NCBI RefSeq assembly: GCF_026242045.1
Contig: NZ_JAPJDO010000023.1
Coordinates: forward strand, 33,352-97,351
Source: Mycobacterium pinniadriaticum
GTDB lineage: Bacteria; Actinomycetota; Actinomycetes; Mycobacteriales; Mycobacteriaceae
DNA length: 64,000 nucleotides
Direction: 5' to 3'
The notes beneath the pieces were generated by a model. The model was not told the DNA's origin and did not search any database. It saw only the letters and a list, made by a program, of their open reading frames with translations. The position numbers were made by a program, and so were the translations under genes. Shown piece by piece: positions 1 through 8,288 of the stretch. How positions within the stretch are numbered: the stretch's first letter is position 1; each line of letters begins with the position of its first letter.

Positions 1-852
1 ACGGTGGTGATGACGGTGACGGGTAGGCCGTGGTGTTGGCCGAATGTCGGATCACCTAATTGTCCGCGCACCAGGGCTTTGAGGGCGTCGTGCTGGCGTT
101 GGCCGTGACTGCGGACATCCCGGCCGGCGACCTCGCCGGTGGGTGTGGTGGTGGGATTTTCGTCGGCTGGGTTGTAGACCCCGGGGGCGGCGAATTTGGC
201 GAACCAGGCGTCGAGCGGCGCGGAGTTCGGGGTCGGCGACCAGTGTGGCTTCACTCATGCCGTCGGGGCGTTGGCGGCCCTTCCAGGTGAAGCTGCGCCT
301 GCGGGCGCGGTCTTCGTCGGAGAACAGTCCGTCCGGATTCAGCAGGACAGCCAACTGGGCGGCGACTTTGTCCAACTGGTCGGGGCGCAGGGTGATCGCG
401 TGCTCGGCCAGCGTGCGTTCGGCTTTCTCGACCTCGGCGGGCGGCACGTGGTCGGGCAGGTCGCGGAAGAACTTCTCAATCACCGCCAGGTGCTCACCGT
501 CCAACAACCCGGCTTGCCACGCCGCCGCGGCGTCGGGGAGCAGCGGGGGCAACGGTTCGCCGGTCAGCGTGGTGCGGGGTGCCAGCTGGGCGGCGTCGCG
601 GATGCGGCGGCGGGCGTCGGTGGGGCTGATGCGCAGCACATCGGCCAGCGTGATCGGCAGTGGTGGGCAGCCCTCGAACCGCTCCAACCGGGCCACCACG
701 GCGTGCGAGACGGCGACCTGGCGGCGCCGCGCGGTCTCCAACCGCTCCAACACCACGAACCGCTCCGGCGGCGACAACACGTCGAGATCGACCGCGGCCA
801 GGGCCTCGACCGCGTCGTCGAGCGCCTCCAACACCGCATCAATCGAACTCAT
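1..852 (-). pseudogene. 13E12-repeat family protein (DUF222, then HNH endonuclease expected), frameshifted and cut by window edge
   Basis: The N-terminal part (MSSIDAVLEALDDAVEAL..., then LADVLRISPTDARRRI and LRPDQLDKVAAQLAVLLNPDG) is the DUF222 domain of mycobacterial 13E12 proteins, which normally end in an HNH nuclease domain. Near position 215 the frame changes. In the first frame the protein turns into Arg-rich nonsense after DPELRAA; one frame over, the expected LDAWFAKFAAPG and then RDVRSHGQRQHDALKALV continue without a stop to the window edge. A single-base loss (codons for ELRAA-LDAW) explains this. It is either a real pseudogene or a sequencing error. The ATG at 852 was chosen over the GTG-type upstream start at 903 because homologues begin near MSSID and it lies inside a LexA box. 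Confidence 0.8.
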
Positions 853-858
853 GTTCGA
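843..858. promoter_or_regulatory. LexA (SOS) box overlapping the 13E12 start codon
   Basis: TCGAACTCATGTTCGA is an exact match to the mycobacterial SOS box TCGAAC-N4-GTTCGA. The spacer contains the start codon (852) of the leftward 13E12 gene, so bound LexA would cover both transcription and translation start. Several M. tuberculosis 13E12 copies are known LexA targets, which fits. Confidence 0.85.
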
Positions 859-909
859 AAGACTACGTCGACCCGCCGACAGGAAATCGCACCGTGCTTC
901 CATCCGCTA

Positions 910-933
910 CTATCTGCGTATGAATGCAGATAG
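910..933. promoter_or_regulatory. Inverted repeat, likely autoregulatory operator of the ArsR/KmtR-type repressor
   Basis: CTATCTGC and GCAGATAG form perfect 8-bp arms around an 8-nt spacer. The start ATG of the repressor gene (920) lies inside the spacer. ArsR/SmtB proteins typically bind such dyads at their own promoter; binding here is inferred. Confidence 0.6.
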
Positions 934-1282
934 GCAGCTTGCTGACGACCACGCTCATCTGGTCGTGGAAGTGTTCCGAATGCTGGCCGATGCGACCCGC
1001 GTTCAGCTGCTGTGGTCGTTGATCGACGGCGAACTCGCCGTCAACGACCTCGCTGAATGCGTTGGCAAGCCGCCACCTTCGGTGTCCCAGCACCTGGCCA
1101 AGCTGCGAATGGCCCGTCTGGTGCGCACCCGCCGAGAAGGTACTCAGGTGTTCTATCGGCTGGAGAACGATCACGTCCGCCAACTCGTCACCGATGCGGT
1201 GTACAACGCCGAGCACGCTGCGGGTGGGACGCCCGCGCATCATCGGGGTGTGCACGAACTGCCGGGCCGGGGGAGCGCCTGA
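920..1282 (+). CDS. kmtR: ArsR/SmtB-family metal sensor, KmtR-like
   Basis: A 120-residue winged-helix repressor. The recognition region reads KPPPSVSQHLAKLRMARLV. The nickel/cobalt ligand set described for M. tuberculosis KmtR appears conserved with a three-residue offset: His85, Glu98, His99, His107 and His108. The ATG at 920 is preferred over longer in-frame extensions because the family starts just before the VVEVFRMLADATR helix. The gene overlaps the next one by a single base (TGATG), so repressor and exporter are translationally coupled. It is expected to release its operator, and so derepress the CDF exporter, when Ni or Co accumulates; which metal it senses is inferred from the ligands. 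Confidence 0.85.
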   Translation: MNADRQLADDHAHLVVEVFRMLADATRVQLLWSLIDGELAVNDLAECVGKPPPSVSQHLAKLRMARLVRTRREGTQVFYRLENDHVRQLVTDAVYNAEHAAGGTPAHHRGVHELPGRGSA

Positions 1283-2196
1283 TGGGTCACGATCACAGCC
1301 ACGACCATGCCGACCGGATTGACGATGCCTTGCGCGACAGCGCCGCCGGGATCCGCGCGGTCAAGATCAGCCTCGTCGCGCTCGGCATCACCGCAGCACT
1401 CCAGATCGTCATCGTCCTTGCGTCGGGATCCGTTGCGCTGTTGGCAGATACGATCCACAATTTCTCCGACGCGCTGACCGCGATACCGTTGTGGATCGCC
1501 TTCTCGCTGAGCCGGCGCACCGCGACCCGCCGCTATACCTATGGCCTCGGTCGTGCCGAGGATCTCGCCGGCCTGTTCGTGGTGGGCGTCATCGCGATCT
1601 CGGCGGTCGTCGCAGCCGTGCAGGCGGTGAACCGTCTGCTGCACCCGGTGCCCATGTCGCACCTGGGCTGGGTGGCCGCTGCCGGACTAGCCGGATTCGT
1701 CGGCAACGAGATCGTCGCCGTGTACCGGATCCGGGTCGGCAAGCGGATCGGGTCTGCGGCGTTGCGTGCCGACGGAATGCATGCTCGCGCAGACGGTTTG
1801 ACCTCGCTGGCCGTGGTGCTCGGGGCGATCGGCGTGGCTCTGGGTTTTCCGGCCGCCGACCCGATCATCGGTCTGATCATCGCCGGGGCAATCCTCGCCG
1901 TGTTGGTTGCCGCGGCGCGTGAGGTCTTCGCGCGACTGCTGGACAGCGTCGATCCCGCTCTCGTGGACACCGCCTACCACACCCTGAAAGCTCAGCCTGG
2001 AGTCCTTGGCGTTCAACGGGTTCGGATGCGCTGGGTCGGTCTACGCCTCGACGCCGACGTCGAACTAGACGTCGACCCGCAGCTCAGTCTTCGGCAGGCG
2101 CACGAGCTCGCCCATCACGCCGAGCACGCACTGACTCACGCCATCCCGAAATTGAACACCGCCGTCGTGCACGCATATCCGGCGCACGCGCACTAG
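1282..2196 (+). CDS. Cation diffusion facilitator (CDF) metal exporter
   Basis: A 304-residue inner-membrane proton/metal antiporter. The N-terminus is His-rich (MGHDHSHDHADR). The transport-site motifs of CDF proteins are visible: HNFSD in helix 2 and HARAD in helix 5, both H-x3-D, typical of Zn/Co/Ni-type members. A cytoplasmic C-terminal domain with further His residues (AHELAHHAEHALTHAI) follows. It starts on the stop codon of the KmtR-like gene and is the likely target of that repressor, as M. tuberculosis KmtR controls a CDF gene. Its stop codon overlaps that of the convergent lppI gene in the tetranucleotide CTAG. Confidence 0.92.
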   Translation: MGHDHSHDHADRIDDALRDSAAGIRAVKISLVALGITAALQIVIVLASGSVALLADTIHNFSDALTAIPLWIAFSLSRRTATRRYTYGLGRAEDLAGLFVVGVIAISAVVAAVQAVNRLLHPVPMSHLGWVAAAGLAGFVGNEIVAVYRIRVGKRIGSAALRADGMHARADGLTSLAVVLGAIGVALGFPAADPIIGLIIAGAILAVLVAAAREVFARLLDSVDPALVDTAYHTLKAQPGVLGVQRVRMRWVGLRLDADVELDVDPQLSLRQAHELAHHAEHALTHAIPKLNTAVVHAYPAHAH

Positions 2197-2873
2197 CAGA
2201 CGTACTCTTCTCCGATCCCCGCGGGCGGCGTCACCTGGCGCGCGCACGCGTAGGCGTCGACGCCTTCTGCGCTCAGGCGCACCGCCGCCTGGTGGGCGTA
2301 GTTCACGCAGAACAGGGCGTTGGTATCGGTCCGACAGCGGTAATCGCCGAACGACAGCGAGGTGTCGTAGGGCAGTGAGCGGCCCTGTCCGTACGCGAAA
2401 CGGCCCGGGTCACCGTGTGCCGAGCCGACCTGGACACTGCCCCCGTCGAAATCGACCCAGCCGCCCTTCCACTGACCGTACGCATCCGGCGGCCGCGGCG
2501 GAGGGTTGGTCAGGTCCACGAGGCAGGCCAGCGCCGGGGAACCATGCTTGGCGTCGGTCATGCACGTCGTCCCCGCCGGCGTCGTGAACGCCACGTCCTC
2601 GCCGAGCTCGGTGGTGACCCCACCGCGCAAAGCGATGTGATACTGGCTGGCATCGATCGGTGGGGCGGCCTCGATCCACTTGATCGCGTCGGCGATCGGC
2701 ATGCCGGCGGTGGGCGCGGGTGTCGACGAGGTCGTCGACGTCGTCTCAGACGGCGAGGTTGCCGTGCGTGACGGCGTGATCGGCGTCAGCTGGGTTTGGC
2801 CCACCTGGCTGCCTGTCGACCCGGAGCATCCCGCGACCAGCAGCGACGCGGTGAGCAACACGGCGATCCGCAT
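2193..2873 (-). CDS. lppI: Lipoprotein, LppI-like
   Basis: A 226-residue exported protein. The signal peptide MRIAVLLTASLLVAGC has a lipobox with the acylated Cys16, followed by a long Ser/Thr/Pro linker to about residue 55 and a compact Cys-containing domain ending in GIGEEYVC. Position and orientation, divergent from a lipT-like esterase, match M. tuberculosis lppI (Rv2046) next to lipT (Rv2045c). Identity therefore rests on synteny as well as the lipoprotein signature. The function is unknown. Confidence 0.75.
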   Translation of the reverse strand: MRIAVLLTASLLVAGCSGSTGSQVGQTQLTPITPSRTATSPSETTSTTSSTPAPTAGMPIADAIKWIEAAPPIDASQYHIALRGGVTTELGEDVAFTTPAGTTCMTDAKHGSPALACLVDLTNPPPRPPDAYGQWKGGWVDFDGGSVQVGSAHGDPGRFAYGQGRSLPYDTSLSFGDYRCRTDTNALFCVNYAHQAAVRLSAEGVDAYACARQVTPPAGIGEEYVC

Positions 2874-2949
2874 CCCGACAGGCTAGCGGTCCGACGGCGT
2901 CGGGGTTGTCAGGCACGTCGGGGCGCGAGATGTTCGCTACCGTCGAGAG

Positions 2950-4470
2950 ATGCACGAACACACCGTCCGCGCCACCACGGCCAGCGGCGTCGTCGAGGGG
3001 TTCACCCGTCACGGGGTGAACAGGTGGCGTTCGATTCCCTACGCTCGCCCACCGGTCGGGGCACTGCGATTCCGGGCGCCGCAGCCCCCGCAACCCTGGC
3101 GTGGGGTGCGCTACTGCCACGGTTTCGCCAACTGTGCCCCGCAGCAGCGGCGCTACACGATGTTGGGGGTGGGCAAGTACCAGCCGATGGGCGAGGACTG
3201 CTTGACGCTCAATGTCGTCACCCCGCAGTGGTCGGGCACCGAACCCGACCACGAGCCCCTGCCGGTCATGGTGTTCGTCCACGGTGGTGGCTACCTCATG
3301 GGCAGCTCGGCCACCCCGATCTACGACGGCGCCGCGTTGGCCCGCCGTGGCTGCGTCTATGTGTCGGTGAACTATCGGCTCGGCGCCCTCGGGTGTGTCG
3401 ACTTGTCGACGCTGTCGACCCCGGACACCCCGATTGACAGCAACCTGTTTCTGCGTGACCTCGTCATGGCGTTGCGGTGGGTGCGCGACAACATCGGTGC
3501 GTTCGGCGGTGATCCCGACAACGTGACGATCTTCGGTGAGAGTGCCGGCGCACACGCCGTGGCGACCCTGTTGGCTGTTCCGGAGGCCGAAGGTCTTTTC
3601 GTCCAAGCCATTTCCGAAAGTCCCGCGTCCGGATTGGTGAGCGGCCCGGAAACCGCCGCGAAGATCGCCGGGAAGTTCGTCGCGCTGCTCGGGGCGGGTG
3701 CCGATGACGGGGCCGAGACGCTGATGCGGGCTCGGCCCAGGGATCTGGTCGATGCGCTGGACACCCTGCTGGTGCGCAGCCTCGACGACATGGACGGCGC
3801 CTTCTCGCTCGGACCGACCTTCGGCGACGACATCCTGCCCGACGATCCGGTCGTCGCGATGCGACGAGGCACGGCCCACAAGGTGCCGCTCATCGTCGGC
3901 ACCAATGCCGACGAGGGCAAGCTGTTCACCCGGTTCCTCAAATTGTTGCCCACCACCGAGTCGGCGATAGAACGACTCCTGTCGAGTGCCGAACCCGAAG
4001 CGCGGGAACGCATCACCGCCGCGTACCCGGGGTATCCGCGACCCGAGGCGTGCGTACAGCTCGGCGGCGACTTCGCGTTCGGCACGGCCGCCTGGCAGAT
4101 TGCGGAGGCGCACAGTGCGCACGCGCCCACCTACGTCTACCGCTACGACTACGCCCCGCGCACCCTGCACTGGTCGGGGCTGGGCGCCACTCATGCGACC
4201 GAACTGCTGGCAGTCTTCGACATCTACCGAACCCGGCTCGGGGCGGCATTGACCGCGGCTATCGACCGGCGTTCGGCGCTCAAGGTCAGCCACCAATTGC
4301 AGAGCCGGTGGCGCAACTTCAGCCGCACCGGCGTGCCGAGTGAGGACTGGCCGCGCTACAGCCATCCGGAGCGCGCGGTGCTGGTATTCGATCGGCACAC
4401 CCGCGTCGAATACGACCCGCACCCTCATCGGCGGATGGCGTGGGAAGGATTTTCGCTAGCCAGTCGATAG
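2950..4470 (+). CDS. lipT: Type-B carboxylesterase, LipT-like
   Basis: A 506-residue alpha/beta hydrolase of the carboxylesterase/para-nitrobenzyl esterase family. The oxyanion-hole motif HGGGY is near residue 114 and the nucleophile elbow GESAG places the catalytic Ser at residue 198. Early family signatures PYARPPVGALRFRAP and EDCLTLNV are also present. It should hydrolyse ester bonds of short- to medium-chain substrates; the natural substrate is unknown. No signal peptide is visible. It lies divergent from lppI with 76 bp between them, an arrangement also found in M. tuberculosis. Confidence 0.88.
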   Translation: MHEHTVRATTASGVVEGFTRHGVNRWRSIPYARPPVGALRFRAPQPPQPWRGVRYCHGFANCAPQQRRYTMLGVGKYQPMGEDCLTLNVVTPQWSGTEPDHEPLPVMVFVHGGGYLMGSSATPIYDGAALARRGCVYVSVNYRLGALGCVDLSTLSTPDTPIDSNLFLRDLVMALRWVRDNIGAFGGDPDNVTIFGESAGAHAVATLLAVPEAEGLFVQAISESPASGLVSGPETAAKIAGKFVALLGAGADDGAETLMRARPRDLVDALDTLLVRSLDDMDGAFSLGPTFGDDILPDDPVVAMRRGTAHKVPLIVGTNADEGKLFTRFLKLLPTTESAIERLLSSAEPEARERITAAYPGYPRPEACVQLGGDFAFGTAAWQIAEAHSAHAPTYVYRYDYAPRTLHWSGLGATHATELLAVFDIYRTRLGAALTAAIDRRSALKVSHQLQSRWRNFSRTGVPSEDWPRYSHPERAVLVFDRHTRVEYDPHPHRRMAWEGFSLASR

Positions 4471-4553
4471 CCTGGCCAGGCCTCAATTGACACCCGTCAA
4501 GAAATGGCCGCAAAACCCCTCGTGGGACGGCAAATCTGTCCTAGGTTGGTCGC

Positions 4554-6539
4554 GTGCAGACCAACGACACCGTCATCGAGCGTCCCAGCGATCTGACCGC
4601 CGAGTGGCTCGCCGCCGCCGTCGGGGCCCCGGTGAACGGATTCACCGTCGACCGCATCGGCACCGGCCAGATGAGCGAGTGCTACCGGATCGGGCTGAGC
4701 TACGCCGACGGTGGTGACGGACCGGCCTCGGTGGTGCTGAAGGTCGCGGCGACCGACCCGATGAGCAGGCAGACGGGACTTGCGCTGGGGCTCTATGAAC
4801 GGGAAGTGCGGTTCTACTCCGACCTCGCGCCGCGCCTCGGTGGCCCGGTCGCGGAGTGCTATCACACCTCCTACGACCCCGAGACGGGCGTCTTCGCGCT
4901 GCTCCTCGACGACGCTGCTCCCGCCGAAGTCGGGGACGAAATCCGCGGCGCCACAATCGATGACGCCGTACTCGCGCTCACCCAGCTGGGCCGCCTTCAT
5001 GCTCCGGTGATTGGCAGCCAGAGTCTTGCCGACGCGGAATGGCTCAACCGGGCCGCACCGCTCGACCAGGCGATGATCGGTCAGCTCTACGCCGCGTTCG
5101 CCGACCGGTACGGCGATGCGATCACCGCGGATCAGCGCCTGGTGTGCGAGCGCCTGGTGGAGAGCTTCGACGCATACCTGGCCGCGGAGTCGGTTTCCGA
5201 CCGGATCAAAGGCCTGGTGCACGGCGACTACCGGCTGGACAACATGCTGTTCGGTCGCCCCGGTTCCCGGCGCGACCTCACCGTGGTGGACTGGCAGACC
5301 GTCACCTGGGGTCCGGCGATGACGGACGTCGCCTACTTCATTGGCTGCGCCGTCGCCGTCGAAGACCGCCGGGCGCACTACGACGAGCTGCTGCGCGCGT
5401 ATCACCAGGGGCTCGGCCCTGATTCGGGGCTCACCCTCGACGACGTCCGGGAGGGAGTGCGGCGCCAGACCTTCGCGGGAGTGATGATGGCCGTGGTCTC
5501 GTCGATGCTTGTCGAGCGCACCGATCGCGGTGACCAGATGTTCTTGACGATGCTGGAGCGACATACCAGTCATGTGCTCGACACCGGCGCCCTTGACGTC
5601 CTGCCGGCGCCGGAGGCGCAGCCGGCGCTGACTCCCGACCCGGCCGATGAGGGCGCCCACCAGCCCGGTGAGGAGCCGCTCTGGAACGAGAGCTGGTACT
5701 GGGATTTCGCCGACCCGGCGCAGGGGATCGGCGGCTGGATCCGCCTCGGCCTGGTGCCCAACCAGAACGTCGCGTGGATCAACGCGCTGGTGTGCGGCCC
5801 CGACATGCCGACCGTCGCGCTGTTGAACTTCGAGGCACCGTTGCCCGCCGACCCGTCGGTGGCTGAGGCCGACGGCGCCGAACTGCGACACGGTGCGATC
5901 ACGCCACTGCAGTCCTACCGGGTCGAAGTCCACGGCACCGCACAGGAATACGACGATCCATCGGCGCTACTGCGCGACGAGCCGGGTCGGCCGGTGGACC
6001 TCGCGATGGACCTCACCTGGACATCTGTGGGTGCACCCTACGCGTATCGCATCACCACGCGATATGAAATCCCTTGCACCATAACCGGAACTATCACCAT
6101 CGCCGGGCGGGCCTACGAGTTCGAGGCGGTCCCGGGTCAGCGTGACCACTCCCACGGTGTGCGGGATTGGTGGAGTATGGACTGGGTCTGGAGCGCGCTG
6201 CACCTCGAGGACGGCACACATCTGCACGGTGTCGACATCCGGATCCCCGGCCTGTCACCGGTCAGCGTCGGCTACATCCAGCGCCCTGGTGCACCGGTCA
6301 CCGAAACCACGGCTGTCACCGCCGATGCGACCTTCGCCGACAACGGATTACCGCTGACCACCAGCATTGTCTACGAGCCCGGCCCGGTGCAGACGACGAT
6401 CGACATCCGTGGCCACGCGCCGGTCCGGTTGGTCGGACCAGAGGGCCAGATCAGCCAGTTTCCGCGGGCCTGGGTGGCTGTCGAAACCGCCGACGGCAGA
6501 AGTGGGGTCGGCTGGGTGGAGTGGAACCGCAACCTCTGA
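4554..6539 (+). CDS. Aminoglycoside-phosphotransferase-like kinase fused to a lipocalin/AttH-like domain
   Basis: A 661-residue protein with two parts. Residues about 1-350 are an APH/choline-kinase fold with the Brenner motif HGDYRLDNMLF and the metal-binding VVDWQ. Residues about 380-661 are rich in beta strands and contain RDHSHGVRDWWSMDW, as in the DUF7064/AttH-like lipocalin proteins that often accompany acyl-CoA and sterol genes. The start is GTG; homologous kinase domains begin close to it. Phosphorylation of a small hydrophobic alcohol bound by the lipocalin half is an attractive idea, but the substrate is unknown. It is a single gene without operon partners. Confidence 0.75.
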   Translation: MQTNDTVIERPSDLTAEWLAAAVGAPVNGFTVDRIGTGQMSECYRIGLSYADGGDGPASVVLKVAATDPMSRQTGLALGLYEREVRFYSDLAPRLGGPVAECYHTSYDPETGVFALLLDDAAPAEVGDEIRGATIDDAVLALTQLGRLHAPVIGSQSLADAEWLNRAAPLDQAMIGQLYAAFADRYGDAITADQRLVCERLVESFDAYLAAESVSDRIKGLVHGDYRLDNMLFGRPGSRRDLTVVDWQTVTWGPAMTDVAYFIGCAVAVEDRRAHYDELLRAYHQGLGPDSGLTLDDVREGVRRQTFAGVMMAVVSSMLVERTDRGDQMFLTMLERHTSHVLDTGALDVLPAPEAQPALTPDPADEGAHQPGEEPLWNESWYWDFADPAQGIGGWIRLGLVPNQNVAWINALVCGPDMPTVALLNFEAPLPADPSVAEADGAELRHGAITPLQSYRVEVHGTAQEYDDPSALLRDEPGRPVDLAMDLTWTSVGAPYAYRITTRYEIPCTITGTITIAGRAYEFEAVPGQRDHSHGVRDWWSMDWVWSALHLEDGTHLHGVDIRIPGLSPVSVGYIQRPGAPVTETTAVTADATFADNGLPLTTSIVYEPGPVQTTIDIRGHAPVRLVGPEGQISQFPRAWVAVETADGRSGVGWVEWNRNL

Positions 6540-6547
6540 GTCGCCGA

Positions 6548-7435
6548 TCAGAGCCGCGCGGAGTCGTCGTCGAGTTCGTCCCGGCGCAGAGCCATCGGAG
6601 TGGCCGCCGGAAGGTCACCGCCAGCGATGACCTTGCGGGTGATCGGCGTGAGCACTCCGAACAACCGCTCGACCGCGGAATCGTCGAGCGCGCTCAACGC
6701 GCTCAGTGCAAGGGTGTCGGTCCGCAGCTCGACATGGTCCTTCAACGCGCGGCCGGCGTCGGTGAGGGTGCCCGTGGAGGTGAGCAATCCGCGCTCACCG
6801 AGGGAATGTAGGCACCCGTCCCATTCCTCGTCGGAGTAGTCCCGGCTGCGCTTGATGAAATCGGCGGGCACTGCTCCGGCGGCCACGTGCAAGACGTTGG
6901 ATTCGCGGCCGCTGATGCCTTCGCTCACCAGAACCGCCACATGACCGTCGCCGCGATGCTCGCGCAACAGGGTGGTGGCATGCCACAGGCTCGCCAGCGG
7001 ACTGTCGGGCCAGGCAAGGGCGAGGTTCGCCGCGAACAGTGGGCGGCCGTCGACCGGAGCGTTGCGGGCCGCCCGCCCGGCCAGTTCCGCGGCCTCGGCC
7101 AGGCCCGGCGTCGCGTCGGCCAACCCGTAGCCCCGCAGCGCGGCGACCGCGGTCTCCTGGCGTACCCGGAGCATCTCGTCCGGTGTGGCGACCTCCCAGA
7201 TCGCCGGCACCGCCTTGCGCACCCGTTCGGCGGAGAAGTTGTAGAACACCGCGGTCACCATTTCCGCCGGCACCTGCCCCAGCGGTGCGGAGCGAGCGGC
7301 GAAGTAACCCCGCCAGAACCCGACGAACCCCATGGCGTCCAGCACGGTCCGTACGCCCGGGGCGAAGTAGGTGACGGCGTGGACGGGTTCGTAGCGGTCG
7401 AAGAAACGGCGCGCCAACCCAGGTGTTCTGCTCAC
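6548..7435 (-). CDS. SCO6745-family conserved protein
   Basis: A 295-residue soluble, helix-rich protein beginning RTPGLARRFFDRYEPVHAVTYF and ending with DDSARL. The N-terminal pattern is that of the actinobacterial SCO6745/SalK-like family, a winged-helix-like fold of unknown function. The C-terminal half contains EWDGCLHSLGERGLL and GTLTDAGRALKDHVE, which resemble a winged helix. The start is GTG at 7435. It is divergent from the DUF4333 lipoprotein and convergent with the kinase-lipocalin gene. No function can be assigned. Confidence 0.7.
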   Translation of the reverse strand: MSRTPGLARRFFDRYEPVHAVTYFAPGVRTVLDAMGFVGFWRGYFAARSAPLGQVPAEMVTAVFYNFSAERVRKAVPAIWEVATPDEMLRVRQETAVAALRGYGLADATPGLAEAAELAGRAARNAPVDGRPLFAANLALAWPDSPLASLWHATTLLREHRGDGHVAVLVSEGISGRESNVLHVAAGAVPADFIKRSRDYSDEEWDGCLHSLGERGLLTSTGTLTDAGRALKDHVELRTDTLALSALSALDDSAVERLFGVLTPITRKVIAGGDLPAATPMALRRDELDDDSARL

Positions 7436-7527
7436 TGCTGTAGTGAACCACCACCGATGAACCCCTCGTCACAACGGGTTGCTTGGTATCTTGCACCCTG
7501 GCGAATGGCTATCCCGGGGAGGTCGTG

Positions 7528-8286
7528 ATGCAACGGACAATGGTGCTTCCGCGGCTGGGCGCCGCGCTGGCGGCGGCCCTTGCCGGTGTGGCGTTGGCCG
7601 GATGCTCGTTCCATGTCAGCACCGGGGGCCTGTCGGTGTCGAAAACCGATCTCGAAAAGGACATCTCCCAGCGCCTGGAGAAGGCCGAGAAGAAGCCGCA
7701 GACGGTGACCTGCAAGGAGAATCTGCAGGGTGAGGTCGGCAAGAGCACCCGCTGTGAGGTGGTGATGAGCAGCACGAACAGCTTCGACCTCATCGTCACC
7801 GCCACCAAAGTCGAGGGCACCACGGTGAGTTACGACATGAGGCCGGCGATGTCGAAGGACCAGCTCGACAAGGAAGTTGCCGACCTGGTATCCCAGAGGG
7901 TCGCCCCCAACGTCACGATCGACTCGGTCAATTGTGAGGGCGGTCTGGACGGTAAGAAGGGGGACGAGACGCAATGCGAGATCACGGCCGGCGGCGTGAC
8001 CTCGCAGCGGACCGTCGCCGTCACCAGGGTCAAGGGTCTGATGATGTACTTCAACGTGCTGCCCGTGCTGGACAAGGCGCAGGTCGAGAACTCGCTGTTG
8101 TCTCAGCTCGCGGCGCAGCTGGGGAGCCGGCCGGATTCTGCGGACTGCACCGACGACTTGGAGGGCAAGGTCGGCAATTCCATCACCTGCACCGTGGTCG
8201 CCGGACCGGAGACCCAGGACTTCACCGTGACCGTCACCGATGTCAACGGAGACCGGATCAACTACGACTACAAGCCCGCCGGTTGA
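7528..8286 (+). CDS. Lipoprotein with three DUF4333 repeats
   Basis: A 252-residue exported lipoprotein; signal peptide ends LAGVALAGC with Cys26 as the acylation site. The mature part is three tandem DUF4333-type modules, each with two Cys spaced by an L-x-G-x-x-G segment (CKENLQGEVGKSTRC, CEGGLDGKKGDETQC, CTDDLEGKVGNSITC). The Cys pairs probably form disulfides outside the membrane. The ATG at 7528 was chosen because GGGGAGG at 7516-7522 is a good ribosome binding site for it; an upstream start at 7483 would put extra residues before the signal peptide. It ends 2 bp from the convergent gntR gene. Confidence 0.82.
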   Translation: MQRTMVLPRLGAALAAALAGVALAGCSFHVSTGGLSVSKTDLEKDISQRLEKAEKKPQTVTCKENLQGEVGKSTRCEVVMSSTNSFDLIVTATKVEGTTVSYDMRPAMSKDQLDKEVADLVSQRVAPNVTIDSVNCEGGLDGKKGDETQCEITAGGVTSQRTVAVTRVKGLMMYFNVLPVLDKAQVENSLLSQLAAQLGSRPDSADCTDDLEGKVGNSITCTVVAGPETQDFTVTVTDVNGDRINYDYKPAG

Positions 8287-8288
8287 TC

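Noticed and set aside
2746..4428. 560-residue open frame antisense to lipT
   Set aside because: Shadow of the esterase gene; no recognisable motif.
4535..4553. IdeR half-site CCTAGGTTGG before the kinase-lipocalin gene
   Set aside because: Only one half of the dyad is present.
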